Below are positions 13,601 to 25,600 of a stretch of DNA of 64,000 nt, piece after piece. This DNA comes from Phoronis australis. Lineage: Eukaryota; Phoronida; Phoronidae. Position 1 is the first letter of the stretch. The number at the start of each line of letters is the position of its first letter. The position numbers were made by a program, and so were the translations under genes. The notes under the pieces were generated by a model. That model did no database searches, had not been told where the DNA came from, and saw only the letters and a program-made list of their open reading frames with translations. The stretch covers positions 1,539,671 through 1,603,670 of the forward strand of contig NMRA01000015.1 in the NCBI GenBank assembly GCA_002633005.1, written 5' to 3'.

Positions 13601-16600
13601 GTTCTTGCATTGATTCTTCAATAAAATGTAGATCCACAACTCAGGCACTGTATGACAATGATGAATTTAGAAGGTGGTCCTAGGTCAATAACTGAGATCA
13701 AGTGTAACAGTGAGACAGGTGAGGAAACTAAAATGGGTACAAGCTGCAACTGGAGACTTTGTATGCGTAGAAATATTTGAGCTGGAGACAAATACAAGGT
13801 ACAAATTCATAACCACTGAAATGAGTGGTACAATCAAGGTGATGGGTCAATTCAAAGTCTATACTTTTAGTTCACACTCTGTGCTCAGTACTTACAATTT
13901 TGTGTATAATAAGCAAAAATAGAGCGGACTTGTTAAGAAATAGTTACTTTTGCTAAGTCCTTAACAAAAAAATGTTACGTCACATTGGCGAATAATGCAC
14001 ATTTCTGTACTGAGCAACAAACTATTTAGTGTATTCCCTGAGATAAGCTCCTGTAAGTCAAAATTATACCTTGTCAAAGCAGACAACATCAATGAGAGCA
14101 GACATGTTGATTCGTGGTGGACTGATACAGAAGATACCCTGTTTCTTCAGTCGACTCTGAGCATAGACCATGCCAACTGTCATGGCGGCCGGAAGAGCAG
14201 GGGGGACAACTATTGTGATGATGTCCATTGTGCGTAAAAACACTTTGAACGGATGAACCTAGAGTAAGACAATAAGTTTTGCTGCAGTATTACTGTATTT
14301 TGTGAGTAGAAATACTTTGAAGAGATGACTACTCAGCAAGATGGTCTGGTACTACAATGTGGCAAAAATACTGCAAAGTGATATTGATCATTGAACGCGA
14401 TATTTTGACTCTGCAAGATGATGCTACCACCCACCAGCTCATAGAGAAAATAAGCTTGCATTAGCAAATAAAGCAGTTTTTCAATGATGTTACAAAAATA
14501 AAACAGTGAAAATATCTCCTACATGGTATGGCAGTACAATGCAAATTAAAACTTGCATGGAGTGGAAGTACAATACACGAATAAGCACTTTTGTACAGTA
14601 TGAGTATAAATAATTAGTCTCCTACACACCCTGTAATGGTTATAAGACCAACATGTGGTGTTAAGAGACTGTTAATTCTTACTGATACCATACAACAATG
14701 TAAAGAACATTTACATGGTATGAGAGAATGACGTAAACAATACTTATAATGTAAACAAGACTTACTAATACATGATACAATAGTGCAATGTAAATAACAC
14801 TTACATGACACTATATGACAGTGGGGTGTAAACATTATTTACACCACATGATAGAGCAATGTGCATAAGACTTACATTAAGTGATATCATGAAATAGAAA
14901 GTGACTGTATGCTATCAAAATAATACTTACATTAAGTGATATCATGAGATATAAAGTGTATGCCATCCCAATAGAAGCAATGGAAGCCATGAACAGGATG
15001 AAGCGGCTGGCATCAGAGTAAAACTTGAAGTCAATAGGCTTAGGAAATAGAATGGCTCGCACCAGGCTACCTTTAGCAGTAGAGAACCCTGAAAATGAAA
15101 AAACAATTTCTGCTTCACATTTCATGCACAGACATTCTGAATAAATCCGTCTTCAAAATACCGTCCCATATGAGTGTAACACATGCACTGAGGACATCTG
15201 GTGTAGAAGCACACGCAACAGTCAGTAAGAGACCAATCATTGACAAGTTGACATGCTAGTCTTGACCTGGCAATACAGTAATGAGAGACCAATGATTTAC
15301 AGGGTTACAAATAGCTTAGAAGTTAACACAGGACTGACAACACAGTATAGGGAGACCAATGATTGGCTAGCTCACATGCCAACATTGGCTTCACATTCAA
15401 TAACTCACCTGTTTGTACAACCACTGCTATAACCTTGGATTGTCCATAGTAACGCGTCTGTATCACTTGAGTGCCAGAGAAGAGAGTATGACGTTTGTGT
15501 AACTCAGGTGAGTACACCTCGTTATCCTCCTGGTGCATCAGAGGGGTCTTGGTTACAGGAACGCTCTCACCTGCAATGAAAAGACGGAAGTTAAGCACAC
15601 TGCACACTACACACAGCCAATGAGTCATATCGCAAAGTGTGCAGTGGGCTTAAAAGCAAACAAATATCTTCACAATCAACTAAGAGGGTTTATCAAACAC
15701 AAAAACAACTTTACGGTCTCTAGACTGATCGATATGTTTGTACAATTGTAAATACAAGCTCATGGCCTTTGGGTTCCAGAATGAACTGGTCACATATCAT
15801 GCACAGCATAAATGCTATTCTTGTAACCTGACTAAACCAGAGCTGCCTACCAAAAAATTGAGCTTTCAGTACTATTGAGCTTTTTTCAGTATTTTCTGAA
15901 GTTTTTCAGCAACAAATGTATTTGATTCTCTTGAAAGGTTTACATAGTCGCTGTGTTTTCTGGAATTTGCGTGCCGTCGACAGTCGTCCCGATCACCGTG
16001 CACGATTAAAAAGTCCGACTTGCTGAAAGTACACCAAGCGAGTGAGGCACCCCGCTTGCTCTGACTTAAACAGGGCCATTCCTGAGAATACTTGTGGACG
16101 AAAACTTGAACACGCGTTTTCTTTTGTTCCCTCGGCGTAGGCTCGTTCTCCTTCACAGATCGCTTCATATTTGCTTCGTCTGCAACTCAACTGTGAGCCA
16201 AGCAACACGCTTTGTTGACTCGGAATTGTAGCCAATGAGCAATTCGCTTTCTAATTATTATCTAATCTATCCAATAACGGAGCTTGTTACGGATTCAGTT
16301 CAAATTCACCTATTTCTCATATGTAAATTGACTCGAGACGTCAGACAGCAATACAGACGTTATAATTGGTTAACAACGGTATGACCCAATAACCACGCTT
16401 GCTATCATTCATGCTTTCGAGGTAGGCTTGTTTACCATGTCGCGGGCACAAAGACGATGTGAAAGAGAGAGAATGGCGAATAAAAGATTCTGAACAAAGT
16501 TTTTTTTCTTCCGTACAACATGCAGAGCATTCCGTACTACCGTATTTTCAATGAAAATCTGTAACAAATACGGACAATCCGTAGTAGTAGGCAGCTCTGC

Positions 16601-19600
16601 TAAACACTTCAGACAAGTAATTATGTAGTGCAGACTAGAGCAAGAAATCTGACACTTATCTGCCATTCACACTTAAAGCTGCATTCTGTCCTGCTCAACT
16701 GACAAAACAGGAATCGAATTGGGCCTTTTACTGTCATAAAATAGGTATCGTACAACTATTCACAATGACAGGTGAGATAAATAGAATCCAATCAAGGTAA
16801 GGAAAATTATGAGATTGGTTTTATGAGATAAAATGCCTGACTTGAATTTCGTCTTTTAACCAATTAAACAGGGCAAAATGCTTTGACATAATACACCAAT
16901 GAGTACATTGTGAAGTCAACCCAAAGGTCAAAGGTTGCAAAACACAGTGAGGACACTAGGCAAGGGTCAAAACTGACAAGTGATCTATGTACACAAACTG
17001 TGTCACTAGGAGAGGTGACTATCACAGTGTCACTAGGAGAGGTGACTACCACCGTGTCACTAGGAGAGGTGACTACCACTGTCACTAGGAGAGGTGACTA
17101 TCACTGTGTCACTAGGAGAGGTGACTACCACAGTGTCACTAGGAGAGGTGACTACCACTGTGTCACTAGGAGAGGTGACTATCACTGTGTCACTAGGAGA
17201 GGTGTCTATCACTGTGTCACTAGGAGAGGTGACTATCACAGTGTCATTAGGAGAGGTGAATACCACTGTGTCATTAGGAGAGGTGACTATCACTGTGTCA
17301 CTAGGAGAGGTGAATACCACTGTGTCACTAGGAGAGGTGACTATTTCTACACACCTACCCGTTAGCATGCTCTCATTCACTATACAATTGCCAGCCAGTA
17401 ACACAGCGTCACATGACATCATGCAACCATTAGCAGGAATGGATATGACATCACCGGGCACAAGATCTGTAGTGGCCACCTGTTCAAATTCTGTAAACAT
17501 ACAAAACATTCCATAACGGTTGACAAAGTTACATGTAAGGCTTGGGGTAGAAGTGCACGATATGATCCGTGTATTACCAAAACACACTTCTAACACTGTT
17601 TACGATAACTCTTCACTAACTTAGTACACAAAATGAACGAGTGAAATTCCACTTTTGTTAAATTTCTCCAGAAAAGTAAAGATCAAGAACATTTTAGACT
17701 ATTACAAGAATAGAGTATAGTGTGCAAGTGTCATAAAACAACATTTGCTGAAACTCCCATTATGTGCAAAAAGGTAACCAGCCTTTGAAAAATGGAAAAT
17801 TGACCACTTTGGCAATTATTCTTGAGCAAAATGAGTGAAGAATTATCGTAACTACACTACTATAATTATGTCAAAGCAACCTAATCTAAAGCAAGCAACT
17901 GATCAAGGAGACAGTGTGGTCTAGTGGTACAGTGCGGTCTAGTGGTACAGTGCGGTCTAGTGGTACAGTGCGGTCTAGTGGTACAGTGCGGTCTAGTGGT
18001 ACAGTGCGGTCTAGTGGTACAGTGCGGTCTAGTGGTACAGTGCGGTCTAGTGGTACAGTGCGGTCTAGTGGTACAGTGTGGTCTAGTGGTACAGTGTGGT
18101 CTAGTGTTACAGTGTGGTATAGAGGTACAGTGTAAGCCTTACACTCAGACGGTCACTGGTTCAAATCTCACTACACTGCATTGAAAGACTCTTGAGTGAG
18201 GTACCTTCCACCTCATTTGTAATTTTAAGCAAGTGCGAGAGTGCATGTGATAGTTCAAGGAATGTTAACATGATGGCAGTGTATTCCACAACCTGTAAGG
18301 CTTGTTACAGTAGGGAGTTTGATTCCGCCTCAGCGAGGTAGGCTTACTTGTGTTGAGTTTGAAAACTTAATTTAAAGAGTATGAACTCCTGGGAAATTAG
18401 TAATTTCTTAGTGAATTTATGACATTTTAGACTTTCAGCACTAATTCAATGTATTAATTTCAAAACTTAAATAAAAATTCCTTAAAGTATAGATGCAGAA
18501 TGTCAAACATGGTAATGAATTTTGCGATTCCCGTCACGTTCGAATTTTCTGTTTCGAAAAAAACTGTGATGTTGCTGAGATTTTTCTTGACCAAGTTGAA
18601 AAATTAACGTAAAGCCTCTACAACACAGTTATTTGCAGAGGACTGCATTAGGTAAACACAGCACTTAAAGAGACACCTACCAGAGTTTCCACGACAGACA
18701 CTGATAGAGGAGTCCTTTGATGCGACCATGTCGTGCAGCGTCTCGCTTTGCTGCAACAGATATGGAGAACTCGAAATATTACAACGTTACCTCACTCGTG
18801 TCCACAAACATCAGGATAGTATTAGGGTCCAACTTGAACACGAAGGAGTCAAGTCAAAGTTTTGGAAGTTCCTTGGCCTTTATTAACTGTGAATGTAGTA
18901 CTAGTGAAAAGACGTTATAGGTGAAGCTGTCTTGTTGTTTCTACAGTTCATCTCGCATTAGGACGCACAATGATCAACCTAGATGATCTTAGTAATTGTG
19001 TTCGTTTGTTGGAGCAAAACACAGAAAAAAGACAGTTCAAACTATTACGACATTTCATTTACGAAATAAATGCATGGTTAATACATTTGCAAAGAACAGA
19101 AATTGATGCTAAAAACATGACTCACGTGATCACCAAGTTTTATTTTCAGTGAAAACAGCATCAAAAACGTCGGCTTTCTCACAAAAACATTAACCAAGCA
19201 ATTTTGTCTGAATGAATAAATATGATGAGAACAAACTAATTTAAGCCAGCACAAGTTAGTTAACTAACTACAATCCTACCCTGCGTGTCTCGATCAGTGA
19301 AACAGTTATAGAGATGAGAGAGATGATGATGATACAAGCAGCGTAGTAGTAATAATTATCAGCCATCCACAGGGCCACACTCAACACTTGGAAGATGTAG
19401 AAGGGATTGAGGACCTGAAATAAAACAAGTAACCGTGAATATGAAGTATTATACCACATACGTCTTGATACGCCCATGTAATAACCGTGCCACGTGTCCA
19501 TGCTGTAACAGTCCCGTGACATGTTTTTTTGTTAGGAAAAAATGAGTGCAAAGAAATGTCAATTAAACCTTTAGTATATGGTACAAATGTGTTGAATTAC

Positions 19601-22600
19601 ATGTGTTTTAATAGAGGTGTGTAGCTGCACCGAGTAACTGTTTTCACGAGGCCCAAGGCTGACTGAAACTACTTACTTGGCGCAACAACCTCAGTTAATA
19701 ACATGACCCATGTAAATACATGTGTAGCTTAACATACATGTTCACATAATGAACACTGGTGATACCATTCAGTATCACCAAAACTACCAATGAATATCAC
19801 GTATTCAACAGTATGAACACTACTACTACCATTAAATATCAACAACAATATCCATTAATATCAAGTATACCCCAGATGAACACAGCTAATACAATCCAAT
19901 ATCAACAAGTGTAGCCATGAATAATAAGTATTCCACAAAATGAACACTGCTTATAGCTTCAATATCAAAAATCAACGAATGAAGCCATACAGGAAAAGGG
20001 TTAAGTGTTAATTCAAGAAAATAACAGTAATCTTACCTCAGATACAAATAGCTTGGGGTAAGATTGCACTTCAATGTCAATGGAATTCGTCCCATACAAA
20101 ATACGTCTGGAAAAAATGAAACACGAAACTTGGCATTACGAACAGCAGAAACTGGAGAAACTAAATAACGAGAGAAGTAATCAAACAGGCAATTAAAAAG
20201 AATTTTCATCGCATAGGTTGGAACTTTATCATGATGGGTGCAAAGTTCACAACATATGCCTGTACCCCTGGACGCATACACACAAGTTGAAAGGTTTCTC
20301 AGTGCCTTCCAGGAGCACAACCATTTATACCCTTGCTAGAACAAATGCAAAGATGAAATAAATATATGCATTTTATGTTTGCTGATGATGCCTGTCTACT
20401 CACTTTACTTGGATGACCTTGAGTGGATAACTTTCACAACTCAATTTGACATATGCACTGTAAATTGTAACTCTGATTGTGAATTATGCACAATGTGCTC
20501 TGTAACTGATGACTATCACACGCACACTATTATACAATATCAGTCTGTTTTTTGCAATGTCAGCCCTGGCCAAACCATGATCCATTAGGAGTATCCACTT
20601 ACTTGCGCTGTTGTACAAGTCGTGTAAAGCCAGTGTAGTCTTCATGTAGCTGCAAGCATTTGACACCAGCCTCAAGGCCACTACAACAAATTAAACAGAA
20701 ACAGTGGTGAGAATGGAAGTACAAATTACTATTAAGTATAATTATTAACTGAGACAACCTCAAGGCAACCTTAGTCAAGCACAAGATTATTTTCGAGGAC
20801 TTAACAATATTTATTAGAAAATAATATTTAGCTGAACGGTGGATAACCTTTACACAAATAGAACTGTGTTTACATTACCAATAATATTTATGAGTTATTT
20901 CCTTTCCATCATTTTCCTACAATTGCATGAAGTCCATTACACGCTAGTGCGTTTAGGCCACTACTGGGTCAGGCATTATTGACTGCCATCAACCATGCTG
21001 AATATTTTACAATAGTGAGCAGAGGCACACTGATGACAACACAACCCATATACCACAGTGACATAAAATGCCACAACTTCACTGACAGAGACAGAAAATT
21101 TTAAATAGACTTAAAGCTAAACACTGGCCATATTACACCAAGAACGTGTTTAAAGATCATTTCTCAAACATATTTATTTATTTAAACCAACCACTAACCT
21201 ACTTTACTAAAAAACATTTCAGTCCATCATTTTTATGACCATCTTAAGATATCATAGCACACTCTAAGAAAACTGAAACACCTGAAGATGACCACAGAAA
21301 TAAGTGACCGAAACATCGGGTCAATGTAAATACGTTAGAAACTGGCATAAATAGACCAATAGGTTTTATAAATTACATTACTTCAACACCACTTCAAGTA
21401 GCTCTGGGAAATTAATATGTTCACAAATGGTAAAATGGACCGAAATCTACACTATCTTCTGCTGAAGAATGGCAAAAAATGTATGGTAGCTCATCATGGT
21501 TCCTACAGCAGACATATTGAAAAAGCAAACCATACTCCGTGGAGGTCCACTTAGATGTCATTCGTTATAGTGTGATTAAAGTAAGTTTTGATGGCGAAAT
21601 GTCAGCAAATGTAGACTGGTGACATGCCACTGAACACATTACCAGAAAAAGGATGTACGTACCATAGTTTAAGGAATGCACAGCTGTCAGGGTCCCAGAT
21701 GTAGCGAATATTTTGGAAATCAAAGTAACGAAGAAACCACGTCTGCAAAGAAAATATGTATATAGTTACATATATTAGGCTAACATTACATGCAAAAATG
21801 ACAAAATACTGAAGTTTAACACATGGTTGTGAATGCAAATGAAACAGTGTGTGATAGCAGGTATTATGTCACAAATAATTCACAGCACACCATCAACAAA
21901 TAACCAGCTTGGCCTACTTCAGTCAAATAATATTTAGATAACGTAACATCTTCCTCTAGTTCATAAAATTCAGTTACTGTTTCTACCTGAACACTCAAGC
22001 TTGACCAGGCCCTAAACAGGTCAAGTATATATATTTACATGCGCCAAGCTTATAACCTTAACTGCTCTAATCTTTCCTTTTCAACATCATTACTAAAATC
22101 TGTCGTGGTGCTCACCCGTAACATATTACCTGGCCCTGGTGATGTTCCCCTGATAGACATACTAATGATAACTTCTCATAAAGGCAAGTCACCTCCAAAA
22201 CTAGACAACTGAGCCAGTATCAGATTAAACAGACATTTATTCCATCAAATTTCATTTCCAAATTGCCCAAGTTATGAATATGTGAAAAAAGCAACATTTA
22301 CAAAAATTGTTTTTTGTGCTATTTGTACATGAAACTGACAAATCTGGGTTTAGACATTTAAAAATCCTCAATGAAACATTACTATGTTGCTTTAAATAAA
22401 AATCCTGTTATAATGCCTAAGCAAATGCTGCACTTGATAATTCAAAAGCACGTTATCACTCACTCAGAATCCAAGACAACTTGAGTGTAACGCTGTCTCA
22501 AAAAATGCACAAGCATTTCCCTTGACATCGGAGACGAGTGTTCGAAGGGACATAGTTAATTTTACGGCCAAGAAAGCATTTTTTGGATTATTGTTAGATG

Positions 22601-25600
22601 GGACAGACTTCAGTCTAACTTTAGCCAGAGGTACAAAACAACAAAATCCTCCGTTTGTAATTTCATTACAAATTGCCAATTCTCGCATTTGACCGGAAAA
22701 CATTCGCTGAAACCAACGCTGGTCATTTTACCAGTAAACCACGCTTAAAATACTCTTAGACTAGTATTTATCCAGTGGGATTTATCTCAGGTTCGATTCC
22801 GCCCTGATGATTATCTCAGAAAATCACTTTTCTTACCAATAATGTTCATTTAAAGACATTACGAACCTCTTCTGTTGTTTCTGCGAGACAGGCAGTGTCC
22901 TCGTCAGAACTGGTGTTGTCATTGTTACACTGACTACTCTTACTTGTGTACTCCAGATCACTGAAGATTAAAGTCAGGTAAACATTGTTAAATTACACAG
23001 TGAACCCGAAATCAATAATCACAACAATCCACAACTCCCACCCCATAACTTTTTTGTGTCAGGGACAAATTAATACGTGAATATTCATGCATGTAGAAAA
23101 CCTATGCAGTTTGTGAAACTATATTGATTTTCTCTAAAGTTGAACACGGAGTTAGCATAAATTGGGCATTTTTGTATGGTTCTACAAAGCCTTAACTCCA
23201 GATTTCAATGAGCGGTGATGGCCGACGGCTCAGAACATCAAACTCAGTTGGTAAATTATTAATACCAACACTAGCCTTGTACTTGCACTCGACTGTCATG
23301 ACTGGGAACTCTTCACGCACAGCTGTCACAATGAGGAATACTGGGTCACTTTGTCTGATTACCTTTGACATTAAATGCAGCAAGAGTGGGGGCTTTAAAA
23401 TGACAAAACATTCATTTTATGTTATTTATTACTTTGTAAAAATTAATACACATAAACTTCCCTTGTCCACCACACAGCTGCTTACAAAGTCAACTTTTTT
23501 AGTTTTCAGTTCACATATCGCACAATACCCACATGACCCTCATATCTCATGTAATATGAATACTCACGGACCATCCCCAATAGACACGACAAGTACAGCT
23601 GCCACAGACGTCTGTTTGTAATAATCCTGAAGAAAAATACACCAGCTGGATAAACTATGATACCATAAGGTGGGGTACACTTCAGTAATGAAGCCAGTAC
23701 ATTCACTCACCTGTGTAGTCTACTGTAGTAAAATTATTGTCAGGAAGACATTGTGTTTATGTCTTATTATTGCGAGTTTATCACAAGTTCATGCAAATAA
23801 AAATGGCATCATGTGGGGCATTTTCCCATTGGGGAAATATATTCTGAGCTCATAAATAAACCACAGCAAAAATTGAGTTCATAAGTGAACCATAGGCACA
23901 TGTGCCCAAATGAAAAACACTTGTCCAAATGTAATTTCTTTTGAAAAAAAAAACAAAATGCATTTAGTTGGTTCTGGTCTGTTTTTTTTTTTTGAAAATC
24001 GATCAGGCCTTTATCCAGGATTTCGAAAATAGGGTTCCAAAATGGGGTTCCCAATATTCCTGGGCGTCCATGATTCCGACGCATAACCCCCCCACCCCCA
24101 GCAATCCCCCCAAACACACAGATTTTTTTACAAAAAATGCATAGACCAAGGTTTTACATCTAAGTTTAGAAAAAAGCCTTCTGTAGTGAGCATTTTTACT
24201 AAAACAAGTGTAGACCAAGAAGATTTTACAATGCTATCAACCAAGTGTGAGCATAGCAACATTGTATATACTTTGTATATACATTGTATATTTCTTCCTG
24301 CTTTGAAAAAAGAGCCCCCACTGTGAGTCTTCATAGGCTTCCTAGTATTCATTACAATGTGTGATTCCAAACTTGAAAGGTTCCTATTGACAGTGGGCGT
24401 CCAAATGATACTTTGGGCATCCTTGCCAGGGCAATTAGATTAGTGGTAGGGCGTACATTTGGACGCCCAGGATGTACGCTGCATAAAGGCCTGTTGGGGG
24501 TGCCATATTTTATTTGTTGCTCACTTTTTCAAAAAAAAAAAAGAAAATCCACATGAACCAGACAGAGAATGGAAACAACAGCTTTTTTAGCATTATTTTG
24601 GATAAAGGTGACTAAATACATGTAAATAGAAAATAACGCAAACATTCCTCAAATATGAATTTGACTGACCATCAGTAGAACCCTGGTGGCTTGTGACATC
24701 CTGCATGGTGAGTGGGTCAGTTTGAGGCGCCAATCAGCCCTCCAGTAGGCGACCAACAGCCATATGCCACAGGTGAGCAGGCACAGCAGGTAGTGGATGA
24801 GGTCACCACAACTACAGGGTTTGTAGCCCCGACACAGTAGTTCATCATCAGTGTCTGGATTAAGAAGAGTGTCCAGACGATCGCCGGCATGGACCCGATT
24901 ATACAGAACATGGCGTTCCTCTCTCCTGCTACCTGAGGACAAGAGAAAGCCAGACAGAATGCTGGATTAATTCTTAACAGACTGGTGAATTTCAATACTT
25001 CAGTCAATTACAATAGCTACAACTTGTAAATCAAGTCAGTTTGCAAGAAATATTAAGAACTTAGGTCACATTTTATGAAAGAAGTTCAATGGAAGCCCCC
25101 AAATCCAGAATCCTGTATACACCTGCTGGCTAATACAGGTATGTCTGTTATTTTAAATATGTGCATTCTGCCCTTAAAAGAGAACAACTCTTAAATGGGT
25201 TGACTATGTGTGCCTGTTTAATTTATATTTACTGTACTTTGGGCCAGTCTTTAATACAAATAAACGTATGGTATCGCAGGGACTAATTTGATCTTGAATA
25301 CAGTGTTATCCACAACACAAAATTCAAACTCTACTGGAATTACAAAATTCATGAAAGTTTTGAATAAATGTATTGAACTAGTAAAAATCCAAAATGTTGT
25401 AATTGGCTTAGGAAATGACTAAACTCCCAATACTTCAAACTTGTTGCAAGTAAGCCAAACTCCCAAACTCGTCAAGACAAAATTCAAACACTCGATGCAA
25501 TGGCAAGATTGTAGAGAACACTGGAATAAGCCTTCAGTCACTTTAATTCAAACACTTTAACGATATAGCAACACTAAAAAGTTCAACAGAGAAACATAAG

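Noticed and set aside
16910-17596. Long repetitive ORFs on both strands (VSLGEV..., TSPSDTV... repeats)
   Set aside because: Produced by a 27-bp minisatellite whose period is a multiple of three. Only 17359-17490 of the minus frame is a real ATP13A exon.
17914-18184. Repetitive ORFs (RSSGTV and GLVVQC repeats); possible CRISPR array
   Set aside because: An 18-bp head-to-tail repeat with no spacers, in a eukaryotic intron. Neither a protein nor a CRISPR.
23192-23383. Minus-strand ORF (..[30 protein letters not shown]..) as an ATP13A exon
   Set aside because: It lies between exons 3 and 4, which already join in phase (GDG-P-DLEY). No family resemblance, and adding it has no splice support. 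Its origin remains unknown.
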